From: Gautieria morchelliformis
Taxonomy: Eukaryota; Basidiomycota; Agaricomycetes; Gomphales; Gomphaceae
Assembly: GCA_015179125.1 (NCBI GenBank)
Contig: WHVA01000357.1
Location: 56,276 to 120,275, forward strand
Length of the DNA: 64,000 nucleotides
Reading direction: 5' to 3'
The notes beneath the pieces are model-generated. The model saw only the letters and a program-made list of their open reading frames with translations. It did no database searches and had not been told where the DNA came from. Position 1 is the stretch's first letter, and each line of letters opens with the position of its first letter. This document shows positions 22,997-34,174 of this stretch, piece by piece. Both the position numbers and the translations under genes were made by a program.

Positions 22997-25092
22997 TGCG
23001 AACCAGTAAGGGCTTGCAAGAGGGCATCCTGTCTGGGCAATGGAAACTCATCTGGTATTGCTTTCTCATTCAGCTTTCTGTAGTCAATACACATACGAGG
23101 CTTCCCATGGCGATAGGAAATCAGAGCAGGAAATCCCCAAGGACTTTTGGATGGTTCAATGACTTCAAGTTGGAGCCACGCATCCATTTGTTTGTCAATT
23201 ACTTCCCGCTTGGCAGGTGAAGCATTGTATGGAGGAAGAGAGACCTCCGTTGCTCCCGGTCGTAAGGGAATTTCTACCTTAGCATCATAATTTCCAAGCC
23301 TTCCATCCAAGCCAAATGCGTTGTGATGCTTTTTGACAAGTTTTTTCAAGGTAAGAAGTTGTGAGCTATTGAGATCAGGTGAGAAATCAACTTCGTCAAG
23401 TAATTTTGACTTTGGGACTTCCTCTGCAGGATGTTCTTGGGTTTTAGGTCCACCATTTGATAAATCTTCAATTTCAGGACTGGAGTCTGAGGTATTCTCA
23501 GTTGTAGCCTCTGAAAATTGTTGTGCCACTGCTCTGAGCAGCTTAGAGTGCTGGTCAAGCATAGTAAGCTTGTCATAATCAAGCTTTGAAGGGCAGTCTA
23601 ACCATGAGTTAGGATTTCTGGCATGTCCAAGCAGTTGCCCTTGATGAACGGTAACTGAACTCTTGGAGAAGTTATTCACATGCAACTGAGGTTGTTGCCT
23701 GGAAACAATTGCATCTGAGATTCCATAGAAATCTTCTACACCTCTGTTGGAGTGTAAAACCTTTTCTACATATACTTCATTGGAGTTGCCAGGAAAGTAG
23801 ACAGCTACTGGAACTGTGGCAGCACTTTCAGGTGGAATTGAAACAGATTCTAGTGCATGTACGTTTGAGTTGGCAATCCGAGCTCTAATCTGTTTCTTGG
23901 TTTTCTTAAGACGTCGATGAGCTTTGAACTTAGCTAATGAGGATGGCAAATTAGGTAAAGTTCTAATTTTAAATGTGTGCCCATTTTCATCTTGCAAAGA
24001 TGTTCCAACTGAATTCTGGATAATGGTGCAACGACCAGAAGTTCCAAATGTAAGGTAGCTTTCTGTTCCTTCTCTCATGATTGAGATGGAATACTGATCC
24101 GCAAAGTCATCCCCAAGGATTACTGGTGTAGTCATACCTTTCACAACATATGCCTCAACTTCAATCTGGACAACCCCAGAATCAGTGTCAAAGAATATTG
24201 GTAAGGTGACAAAGCCTGATATTTTGGAAGTACCAGTAACCTGAATCAGGTTGACTTTTTGGCCTGTTTTAACTTTTGGAGGATTGGTCATTGAGGACAA
24301 AGCTTTCTGGGATATAAGTGTGATGTCTGAGCCTGAATCCGCAACTAGTGTCTGCTGGTTCTTCTCATATTCATTGAGCCACACTTTAGTAGTGGTAGCA
24401 TTTGATCCCAAGAATGCACATCCTGCTGGCCTGGACATGTACCGTTTCAATTTCAGCAAAGAGTTAGGAGCCCAACTAGTCAGTTTGGATCCCCCAAGGA
24501 AAGTAGAAACATGTTTGGCTTCACGCATGAGCCTGCGATGTTCTGTCCTGCCTTTGGGAGTGACTTTCAAGTCCGTTGTTGTACTCTTAGATGAAATATC
24601 AGGTAATGTTGTTTCCTCTATGTGATTTGATCCCCCCTGACAAGATATACCCTTTAAGAGACTTATGTTAGGTCGAACTATGTTGCAGTGTGCAGCATCA
24701 GGTCGATCAGATTCAGAATCCTCAGGTTTTTCTTGATCAGTCGTATTACTAGCTTCAGTGGAGGCTGTCATAAAATTGGTACAAGCTTTTTCCAAGTTTT
24801 CTTCTTCAGTCTCACTGTCTGTATCATAATACAGGGCATCATAGGCTTGCTGAGCTTCCATCCCTTCAGGAGTTAGGGCTACGTAATTGGAATGAGCTCT
24901 ATGAGTTCCTGTCTTGGAATGTTTGCACTCATTGTCCCAATGCTTTCTGCTACCTTTCTGTTCAGGTGTAGATCTTTGAGAGACATTAGAGTCATCACGA
25001 GGGAATTTAGGAGGGTCCATTTTTGGTGACCATCCAACCAAACGTGATCTGGCAACACGGTAAGGTCTGTTTGAATGTCCAATTGGATCCAT
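22954..25092 (-). pseudogene. Chromovirus gag C-terminus, aspartic protease and RT N-terminus
   Basis: A 712-codon frame. It starts in the gag tail with a half zinc knuckle (GSRKHWDNECKH; the first CXXC pair is absent), has the retropepsin motif VADSGSDITLI near residues 255-265, a second structural stretch VILGDDFADQY, then an RT start with VIEPSKSPWGFPALI, KPRMCIDYRKLNEKA and FPLPRQDALL. The frame ends at a one-base deletion where SLSGFTQL should continue. The missing CXXC of the knuckle is a notable loss for RNA packaging. Confidence 0.85.
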
Positions 25093-26150
25093 CCGTGAGC
25101 TTCGAGTTACGTAATGGAATGATATCTCCCAATTGTTGAAAAACTAAGTCAGATCTGTTGGCAAGGTGGTTTACTTTCAAAATCCACTGCACTAAAGTAT
25201 CTGGATTACCATCCCATTCTGGAATGATTTCCGGACGCAGCTTATTATCAAAGTAAGCTTCAGTCTTGCTTTGTCTGTGACTGGTGTCATGAGCAACTAG
25301 TCTTTTTCTAAAGCCATCCCCCCTGCCTGGACTAGGCTTTCTACCATCTCCATTGTCACTGTCATCCCCGTCATCTCCTGGTGGACCTCCACCTGCATTA
25401 CCCGAAGGCTGGCCATCATGGTTGTCTGAAGGTCTAGCCATTGGCCGAGGTACTTTAGGTGATTCTGAAGTATCCGAGTCTGATGAGCTATTGTCATCAT
25501 CAGGAGGTTTCTTGTCTCTAAGAATTGCTTCGGACTTAGAAACTGGATAAGAATGAGTGGGAACCATAGGAGTAGGTGTCTCTGGTACACTGAAGATGGT
25601 TTGTCTTCTAGGGTGCTTGGAGGGATTAAACATCTCTTCTAAACCTTCAGAATTCGAAAGCTTGGTTGGATTCTGATGGTAAGGTGAAGTGATGACCGAA
25701 GAAAGACGAGGGCCTCTGTTGTAGGCTACTGACTGTCTATGTTTGATCTGTTGATGGTCTACTGGACTATCCGTACTAAATCCCACTTTTGGAATAGTAG
25801 TTTGGGAAGTTCTAGGTATTCTCATCTGCTCTCGAGTAGGGTCTGTAGGCATAGCCATGTGCGGAGGAGACTCTCTTGTAATAGAGCTTTCAGCAACAGC
25901 TGAATGTGTTTTAGCTCCATCAAACAGTTGATCGGCTAGGCATTTTCTTGAATATGCTTCATGAGCTGCATGATACCTCTTGCAGAACATATCCATGTCA
26001 TTAGGATTGCTAGGGACAGAAGGAAAAGCCGGCGAAGATATATTATCTTTGGAAGCGAGCCTGTATGTTCCTTTGTCTTTTGCTACAATATCCCAATAAA
26101 ATGCTATGAAGTTTTCTGCATCTTCACGCAAGGTGACACGTCGCCGCACT
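25007..26150 (-). pseudogene. Chromovirus gag, 5'-truncated
   Basis: Minus-strand frame with ENFIAFYWDIVAKDKGTYRL, a Ser/Pro/Asp-rich middle, and the gag core start PEWDGNPDTLVQWILKVNHL. The core is then cut: sequence jumps from IIPLRN into the protease frame, so most of the capsid-like domain is deleted. Upstream of about 26150 the composition becomes GC-rich LARD sequence, so the first ATG available (26185) lies in foreign DNA and the 5' LTR, primer site and gag start are missing. Confidence 0.7.
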
Positions 26151-28644
26151 TGCATGCGTGAGCGGGCGCGCGGCGGCACGTCCATCGGTACCGAACCTCG
26201 CGCACGTTCGTGACGTCGCGACGCGTGCGACGTGGGCGGTAGCGCTGTAGTAGGGGTGCTGTAAGGCCCCTAGATCCCGTGGGGTGCTCGCGGTGCCATG
26301 TGGGTCCGGGGGGACGTCGGACGGTGCATCACGCGTCACACGCTCGCTGATGCCGAGGCCATTGCCCAGGTTGCAGCCGGGCAATGGGTGTGCGTGCGCT
26401 GGTGGAGGCGAGTGCGCGCAAGCGCAGTGGCACGGTCATTGGCATAGGGCCGCGCAGCACCGCGTCATGCATTCACGCGTGCGCGTGGATGGGCGGTAGC
26501 GCGGTCCCAGCATCTGTGGCTGCTGGTGCTGGTGCTGTACGGTCCACCAGAGCCCGCAGTAACGGGAGGCGGGCGGGGTCGTCTCGGTGCTGCACCGTGG
26601 ACGCACAGCGGGGTGCCCGCAGTGCCATGTGGGTCCGGGGGGGACGTCGGCATCGGACGGCGCATCACGCGTCACGGGCTCGCTGATGCCCAGTCATTGC
26701 CTAGCTCGCAGCTGGGCAGGTGCGCGTGCGTGTGCGGTGGAGGCGAGTGCGCGCAAGCGCAGCGGCGTGGTCGTTGGCACAGGGCCGCGCAGCTCCGCGT
26801 CATGTGTGCGCGTGTGCGCGCGTGGATGGGCGGTTGCAGGGTCCCACGGGTCCGTAGGGGTCGGTGTCGCACTACTGTGGACCGCCGTGGCTCGTCGTGG
26901 TCATGCATCATGGATGGGTGGTGGAGAAAGGTCAGATGGGAGCGCAAGGGAGACACATGGAGACGCGGTGGATCGTGACGGGTTGCGCGGTACCTGTGCT
27001 TTCCCGGGTGCGTTCTCACCTCATACATCCTGACCCTCCTTCCACTCATCTGGCCCTAACTCCACTCCTGCCACAGTGCCGTGCACCAGGCCGAGGTCCT
27101 TGCTGGCCGGACCCTTGGTGCGTTGAACTGGGCTCGCCTCGTGGGTCCCTGTACAGGGAGCGCCGAGTAAGAGATGGAAGGGACAGTGGCGGGGTTGGAA
27201 ATTAGTGCGCAATGTGCGCAGCCTGCGCCACGTCAAAGGGACTTGATGCTTGTCGAAAATCCCTATGAGATGGGTGCAACGAAGGGCACGTCACGCGCCC
27301 TGCCACGCACATATTGACCTCAATTCCGGCCGGTCTGCGGAGGTCCCGAGGCACTTGGCACGTATACGCACGGTATCGGGGCTGTGCAGCATGCGTGACG
27401 AGCAGGGAGGGAGGTGCACGTCGGGGAAGGGGTGCGGTGGCCGTGCGGCTACAGCGAGGCGTGGCGGAAGCCTGCGCGGCGGCGAAGGGGTTTCGTGGTT
27501 CTAGGGGCACCGTGGGTCGCCGGTACCGCATGCCCTGGGGCTGTACGACGTCGAGGTGCAGTTGGGCATCGTGGCGAAGCGGGAGGGGCGGCGCGACGCA
27601 CGGCGGGGGGTGCCCACCGTATCCTGTGGGTGCCCATGTTGTTGCGTTACACTGGCAATCGCACGCGTCCACTCTGGTGGCATGAGGTGCTCATCACCTC
27701 TCGCTCGCATGACTGCTGCGTTCGGGCGGCATGTCCGAGTCGATGCACGCACGATGCGCGTGCAAGGGGGCAACTCCTGTGCACAGCTTGATGCATGAGG
27801 AAAGGGGGCGTGCGTGGGGGGTCCGCGCAGCCTACGTCCTGCGGGCCCGGATGCGGGTCGTAGCGGCTCACGCGTGGGGCAATGGAGTCGAGGGGGCGGG
27901 TGCGCTATGCACGCGGTTGTGAGCTGTCTCGGCAGGTACATCCTCTCTCCACCTCTCTCGTGCATGCTGCGACCAGGCCTTGCTTCAAGACAGAGGTTTC
28001 GCGTGTGGGCCCCGTCGAGTGCATGCCATAGATGATTTGCGGTGCGTCCTTCTACAGCTCGTGTGTGCGCTCCTTACTGACCCTGTCTTGTTACTTCCTC
28101 CTTTAACAGAACATAAATTAAAAAAAAACCAAGTCGGGAAGTGGAAGGAGGGGTTGTGTTGTGGATGGGGTTCGGACAGAGGAAACACGAAGGCAGTCGG
28201 ATAGATGGGGTACAGGGTTTGAGGGAAGGGGTCCGGATCGAAGGGTGACATCGTGGGGAGGTGCACGGGTTTTAGTTGACATCAGGTGTACGTTGGATAC
28301 AGGTAGTTCGGAATAAGGATGTAGGGGGGTTGTGGTTTATGGTGTCGCCTTGGCCTTCAGAGGGCGGTGCACCCTACTGGCATTGCGCGCAGCGGTTTAT
28401 AGTCCCCAGAACGGTACACTCTCTCACAGGAACACAAGGAAAATGCCTGAAAGAAAGACACCGGTGGCAGCTGCTAACGCAACGTGGGATCCTTCCACGT
28501 TCGGTCTGCGCAATCTCCAGCCAGGCTGCCGGTCTTCGAGAAGGAAGAGGGACGTCACGGAAGCGACGTACGCAACACAGAAACTCATCGCATTCGGTAC
28601 GCCCAGTCCGAACCGTCGGTCTTCAGGGGGTGACTCTGTTCTAC
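26151..28644. other. GC-rich interior of the LARD-like element (right half)
   Basis: Same compositional signature as 14727-17257. Internally repetitive: the segments about 26280-26500 and 26600-26840 share GCCATGTGGGTCCGGGGGG, CGCATCACGCGTCAC, GAGGCGAGTGCGCGCAAGCG and GGCCGCGCAGC in the same order, a diverged tandem duplication of about 350 bp. Long open frames on both strands look compositional. No retroviral motifs. Confidence 0.6.
26284..26870. repeat. Diverged tandem duplication in the GC-rich interior, about 350-bp period
   Basis: Shared blocks in order: GTGCCATGTGGGTCCGGGG at about 26295 and 26621; GCATCACGCGTCAC at about 26327 and 26660; GAGGCGAGTGCGCGCAAGCG at about 26405 and 26742; GGCCGCGCAGC at about 26447 and 26782; and a GTGGATGGGCGGT box at about 26487 and 26822. 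Spacing is constant at about 330-340 bp. Confidence 0.7.
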
Positions 28645-28957
28645 TGTAAGGGCGACTCTAAGAGGTGCTCTACTCCCTCAAGCGGCACCTGAGGTAGAGG
28701 AGATCCAAAGCAGTATATAATGAGTCAACAGTGAGCAGGTAAATACAAGACAGCGCACATGAGGTAGAGGAGATCCAAAGAGAACAGAGTGAGGATCTCC
28801 TTACCTCAGTGATGAACTATATAGCTGCTACACAATGACATAAGCGAGCCAACATAACTGGCAGTGACACAGGAAGGGATAGGGGAGGATACAATGAAGA
28901 AGATGTGAGGAAGGGAAATAAAAGGAAATAAAAGGCAGGACAGGTGGTCCCCTGACA
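28645..28957 (-). repeat. Right LTR of the 14.5-kb element
   Basis: 313-bp partner of 14414-14726, same ends, followed by the target duplication ATTTC at 28958-28962. Confidence 0.85.
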
Positions 28958-29332
28958 ATTTCTAGGTCAACAAATCGAAAAGAAACAAGACTAATTTACT
29001 TGCCTCTCTCAGTGAATTTAGTTGTCACTGAGAGAGGAGGGAAATGTGTCTCATGCGCATGTACTACTAGCCGGCGCTTTAGCCCCCGTGATGCCACGGT
29101 GTGCCATGATAAGCGCCCGTAGAACGTAGCACGGTAGTGAACAGCTGCAGCTCAAAAAGGAAACTTGTCCACAACCACCCACAAAGGGTCGGTTGGACAG
29201 AACATGAAAAGAAGTAGAAATACCAACTTCGAAAAATCAAAGAAAAATTTGACAAATCATAGAATGAATGTCAGCATGGTTTCAAGTCAAAATCAAAAGA
29301 AATACGAATGGTGGAATCTATTTGGCTTGATT

Positions 29333-30411
29333 TTGGTGCAGGAGCATAAATGCACCCAACACGAGGCCCATCGAGGATGATGGTGCCATAGACATGCGGG
29401 AGCTGTGGCAGGAAGGGCCGAAATGCAAGAAGGTGAGTACCGTAGTTCTCATCATGGATGTCATGTCGCTGACTCGAGTAGTATAAACAGATGCTATTCG
29501 CATACCACCCCACAGACTTGTCCTTATACGGGTACAAGCTCACTGACGGAGGGCCCCGCGAGTGGCAGCTTGTGACGAAGGCCGAGGCAAGGTGCACCCA
29601 CTGTGAAGAGCGCGACTACACGTGCCTTCGCGCTGTTAGCCTAGACTTCAGGCTCGCCGACCTCGGGGCCTGCGTATGGTGCAGGACACGATCGCTGGGC
29701 TGCAATATAGCCCATGGCCGTTGCGGTAAAGCGAACAAGGGGAAGGGTCAGGCGAGTGAGGCAGGCAAGAAACGGGTGTGGAGCAAGGATAGCGATGATG
29801 GACCGAGGCCGAGGAAAGAGGCCAAGGTTCGGGATGAGGTTGAGGATGAGGATGACTCAAGCGATTGGGTTGAGCGAAATTTGGAGGCGAGGGTGGAGCG
29901 AATGGAAGTGAGGCTGAGCAAGGACAAGGGAAAGGAGGTTGGGGAAGCGAGGCAGAGTGAGGGGAGAGAGGTTGGGGAAGCGAGGCAGAGCGAGGGGAAG
30001 GAAGCCGAGGTGGAGGAAGGTCGGAAGGCAAGGAAGGACAAGACGACGAAAAGGTCGGAGCAAAGTGTGGAGATGAGGGAATTGATAGCGGCGGTGAGGG
30101 ATGTGGGGTGAAAGGTGGGCGAGGTTGGGGAGAAGGTGTGTGAGTTGTTGGGGGAGCTTAGGGCTGCGAATGATAGGATGAACGGGGCGGATGTGGAATT
30201 CATGAGGATAAGGAGGAGGCGAAATTATTTCAAGTGGATGCAGGTGGCGAGAGACTTGGCGGAGTATGGGGGAAATGGGGGTCTAGTGGAGAGGAGTAGT
30301 AGTAGCAATGAGGTAGTAGTAGCAATGAGGAGGAGTCAGGCGAGGATAGCGAGGTTTGTTTTGTTCTGCGATTGCGAGGGATTTTTGCCATCTAACTACT
30401 GGGGGTTCATG
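29333..30411 (+). pseudogene. Antisense Zn2Cys6 ORF of gypsy element I, 3' exons
   Basis: After the nested insertion, an exon ending in MRELWQEGPKCKK (donor GTGAGT at about 29434) can splice to an acceptor near 29515 and read LSLYGYKLTDGGPREWQLV, then C-X2-C-X6-C-X15-C-X2-C-X6-C (CTHC...CVWC...), a Lys-rich stretch and long charged helices with EVGEARQSEG repeated. One TGA at 30109 interrupts the frame and would be CGA before a CpG transition; reading continues as KVGEVGEKVCELLGEL...FKWMQVARDLAEYGG. It converges tail-to-tail with the chromo-integrase of the same element (from 30432). With the exon at 14192 it forms one gene split by a 14.5-kb insertion. Confidence 0.6.
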
Positions 30412-30431
30412 GGGGTTAAACAAGGAAATGA

Positions 30432-31478
30432 TCATAGAGCAGTCAAAGGTCCCGGCTTGCCCAGATAAGACTCATGAAAATCTGTGACTAGCTCCGAGGC
30501 ATGGTCAAGCTCGGAAGCGAGGATCCACGAGGTTTCTTCGTCGGTACCCTCGTAACCAGTCCACCTAACAAGATAGAGCAGCTTGCAGCTCTTCTGTCTA
30601 TTATTGATCTTCGAGTCGAGGATTTCCAAGACTTCGAACTCAGGCTCGCTGTTGATGATGACTGGGGTGGAGGCAGCTGAACTCGGTTTGGAATGGTGTT
30701 GGGCGAGGCTGGTTCGAGCATGGATACGTGGAATACTGGATGGACTGAATGCATGTGTTCTGGAAGTTGAAGGGTGAAGGAGTGGGTACCCGCTCGGGAA
30801 ATGATCTCAAAAGGACCCACAAACTCCTCGGCGAGCTTCTTAGTGGGCCGAGTTGTTCTGAAGTACTGTGCCTTTACAAAGGCGAGGGATCCTACTTGGA
30901 AATCAGGGGCAGGCTTGCGACGAACATCGGCCGAGGCTTGGTAGGTCATTTGAGCCTCGAGGATGGCATGGCGAAGTTCTTGGTGAAGCTCGTCCAGGTC
31001 AATCACGAAGTCTCGAGCTCGTGCCGAGGCGAGGTCGTGCTCGGGGTGAACCGCGAGGTTGGGGTGGTAACCCTTGTTAGCAAAGAACGGGGATATACCA
31101 GTGCTAGGCGCATTGGGATGATATCCCGAGGTGAAATGCAACCGCATGTCCAAGGCCTTCCCTAGAGAATGCCAAAAGTGGGAGACGAACTCGGAACCCC
31201 TGTCTGAGGTGACGTGTGAGGGGACTCCATGCTTGAAAAAGACATGAAGGACGAAGAGGTGAGCGAGCTCTTGCAAGGTTATCTTGTCTGTGGTTGGAAT
31301 GAAGATAACCTTCTTAGTGAAGTGGTCAACAATCACTAGTATGGAGGTGAACTCGGATGAAGGTGGGAGCTGCTCAATGAAATCCATAGAGATGGAATTC
31401 CAAGGCTTCTCGGGAACAGGAAGTTGTTTGAGGAGACCATAGGGCTTGTGACGTTGCGGCTTGCTTCACATACAAGTA
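30432..31478 (-). pseudogene. Integrase and chromodomain of gypsy element I
   Basis: Minus-strand integrase: CTTC zinc pair, TGA at 31466-31468 (CGA in relatives, by position), MDFIEQLPPSS (first Asp), TSDRGSEF (second Asp). The frame then jumps from SGYHP directly to NAPSTGISPFF, an in-frame deletion of roughly 50 codons that removes the catalytic Glu block still present in element II. After a frameshift near 30640 the chromodomain follows (LLYLVRWTGYEGTDEETSW). Homology stops at about 31480, so the zinc-finger His pair and all of RT and gag are missing. Confidence 0.85.
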
Positions 31479-31479
31479 G

Positions 31480-31779
31480 TGCAAGCGCCGTTCCCCCCAT
31501 TTCACCTTACCCTTGTTCCCATCCCATGAATACTACGACTGCCAAGTACTAGCATTGTCAGATAAATAGCTAGCTTCATGTACCATATAGCAGCAGTGAA
31601 ATCCGATTCTATTTGCTCCACATCGCATTAGTTAACTCTTAAATAGCATCTATCATAAGACACATATACCTAGTTGTGTGTGTAGATATTCTTGCTACTT
31701 CTGATTTCCACTCGATTCGTCTCACATTCAGAGATTGAATCACATTACTTTCGATTTTATTCTCAATATTAACAAGAGT
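31480..31779. other. Non-coding, no feature seen
   Basis: AT-leaning sequence between the truncated gypsy element I and the dispersed repeat. Part (AAATAGCTAGCT) weakly recalls 54000-54030. No gene. Confidence 0.35.
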
Positions 31780-33375
31780 GATCACTGTGTTGCACTCCAA
31801 GCTCTCTCCTGCATGTCGAACCAGGCAATCCTTCCAAGCCACACCCCTTCTCCACCAATTCAATGTTCATCCCACAAATGTATACCACCTGCATTCCAGC
31901 TCTTGCTGGCCTTGTCTACACCCGGTGAAGGAACAATAAACAACATGCAGCAAAAATGCACAAAACTCCACACACATCTAATTCATCTCAGCCTTAGCCA
32001 TCACCTCAGCTCAGTTCACGCAGACACACCACCTCACCATCATCAGTTCATTACCAGGTTCACCACACCATCCATCAGATAATCTTTGAATTCTATTCCT
32101 CTTCAGTCCCTGGACTCCCCTACGTCTAATACAGCATCACGATGGTCACTTGACTCAGAAGATATTCAACGTCATGCAGAGCTTCATAATATTGTTCATC
32201 CACAGACACCCCCAGCAGCTCAGCTTTTGACAAAGCATCCCCATCCCTATGTTCCAATGTCCTTTGCCATGGGAGATTCAGTATTTTTCTAAGATTCACC
32301 TGAACCATTTATATATCTTGGATATATGGGAAAGGTTTCTTATGACGATAAATGAAAAGAGGAATATGAGGCAGAATTTAGGGCTCCATACCCCACAAGT
32401 CCCCCTACATCGATCTGTCTTAATCTTCATTGAAAATCATGACTCAGTCCATTCAACTCACTCTCTGACTCACCTTGGAGAAGATAGATAAGCATGGATA
32501 AGCATATGACTTTGGATTGGTGGACTATTCCCGTGTTCTTTTATATGACTTATTTCTTTATCACATGACTCACCCAGTTTCCTTTCTTGCCAGTTCTTTG
32601 CCATCATTACTCACCATTGTTCTATCTTTGGATTGTTTATTACTCATTCTCCATACTTTACTGACTCATTACCCCTATTCAAGCTCAATCAGCCCCTTAC
32701 CTACTCCATCGCATCGTCTCGCATCATTATGACATCATTGTAGCTTGGGTTGTTTATATAAAGGCTCTGTCTGTCTGTACAATAATCAAGTCAAGTTCAG
32801 TTTCAGTCTACACTCAAGTCAAGTCCCCTCTTGTCGGGCAACCCAGTCGAGGCCTTGTCACGGGACACCACCACTGGTCACGGTCACGTCACACGTGTGA
32901 CACATGTCACATCAGAAATCGAAGTTACCTTGGAAAGTCTCGATCGATGCATGTGGGTATGTGTACGTGGCGTGGGGGTGTGTGACATCTCAACTGGGTG
33001 TGTAAGGGCAGTGATGAGTTGTTGGTGCTTTTATGACACAATGGAGTACAGTAAAATGTGTGGTTTTGAGAGGTAGGGCAGTGGCTGATGTGAGAAGGTC
33101 AGCATGTACATATACCATGCAACAATGACATCAGGGTTTATCCGTGTCTGTGTCTGTGTCTGTCTCATGCTGCTCATTGTAACTATGGAGTCAGGTGCCA
33201 GTGAGCTTATTTATTTGTCGCAGTTTGGTGGGGTGTGAGTGGCCCACTCACAATGAAACCTCTCTTCACTCAGAATTATCAGTATTCAGTCAGTAAGTAT
33301 TTCCAAAATTCAATGAATAAATTACAAACACAGTGAAATTCAAAGTGTGACAGTATATATATATATATATATGGT
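31780..33375 (+). repeat. Dispersed repeat R1, copy 1 (with extra internal sequence)
   Basis: The left part (31780-31930: GTTGCACTCCAAGCTCTCTC, ACCCCTTCTCC, AGCTCTTGCTGGCCTT) and right part (33070-33375: GGTAGGGCAGTGG, CATGCAACAATGACATCAGG, CTCATGCTGCTCATTGTAAC, GGTGGGGTG, ending in a TA run) match in order the copies at 42508-42790 and 54732-55385. About 1.1 kb lies between the parts here, including Asp/His-rich short frames I cannot assign, versus about 0.2 kb in copy 3. Confidence 0.65.
33354..33372. repeat. (TA)n microsatellite
   Basis: TA dinucleotide run of about 19 bp at the end of repeat R1; the equivalent run is present at about 42777-42786 and 55374-55385 with different lengths. 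Confidence 0.8.
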
Positions 33376-34174
33376 TTTTGACAATATGGGTGGTCAGAGA
33401 AAGTAGATAACCAAATACTCTACGGCGACTAATTTCAGAGCACAGCAATAAATTGGTAGATTGGACAGGTGAGAACAGAATGGTTCATGTAAGTCTCTGC
33501 ATCTTGACTATTGGGGGATTTGTAGTGGAGTTGCAGTTATGATGTATTAGCTTGGATGCTGTCATCAAACTGTGCAGTTCTTCCAGACTCTACTAAACCA
33601 TTAACCAGTCCCTGAAGGAGACATCAACTGCTCACCTGAGACAATCGGCCCCACCATTTCTACATCTCCAGGACATCCAGTCACCCAAGGAAACTCATCT
33701 AACTTTATCCTAGCAGGCCCAGCCTCTCCATGCAGGTTTTCCTGGACAGGTATATCACCCTCAAAGGTCTCAGCACTAAAAGCCTGGCTCAAATCTGGGT
33801 TCCCAAATTCACCCACTATGGCATTGTGAACACTTTGTCTGGTGGCTTGAAAGGTGGAGAATGAAAGAGTAGCTAATGAGGGGCTGTGAAGTTGACTGTG
33901 TCTCTCTTGGAGAGTTAGATGGAACCGGCAGATGATAATCACTGACAAGCTGTATGTGCACTGTTAGTACAATTATATCCTTCTTCGTAAATTGGTGAGA
34001 ATATACCTGTTCTGAAGTGGGCTTAAGATGCTACCAAGGCTTGGCTTTATACCATGAAGGAGCTAATATTAGCCACTTTATTTCATGATCAATACCCTAC
34101 ATACCCTTAACACCTAAATTGTGAGAGAACACCAAGTAAACTCTGAAGCTCAATGAGTTTATAAGTAACCATAC

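Larger units (their letters stand above)
14414..28957 (-). mobile_element. 14.5-kb LTR element with GC-rich non-coding interior (LARD-like), nested
   Basis: Two nearly identical 313-bp LTRs (14414-14726 and 28645-28957) begin TGTAAGGGC and end CCCCTGACA. The 5 bp before the left copy and after the right copy are both ATTTC, a perfect target duplication, so the whole 14544-bp block inserted as one unit before or while gaining its nested chromovirus. A pyrimidine run just inside the left LTR (TCACCCCCCTCTAG, 14727-14740) would be the polypurine tract of a minus-oriented element. Excluding the nested gypsy (17258-about 26150), about 5 kb of GC-rich interior remains with no gag or pol motifs, fitting a large retrotransposon derivative mobilised in trans. 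Confidence 0.8.

Noticed and set aside
17258..26150. Intact, autonomous chromovirus
   Set aside because: 5' LTR and gag start are missing, gag core is deleted, and frameshifts occur near 22990, 22040 and 21510, although the integrase frame is open.
26384..27965. Multiple overlapping 100-156-codon frames on both strands
   Set aside because: Same compositional explanation as the left half of the LARD-like interior; no motifs and mutually overlapping.
30115..30468. Independent 117-codon gene downstream of 30111
   Set aside because: It is in the same frame as 29491-30111, separated only by one TGA; it is the C-terminal part of the same antisense ORF.
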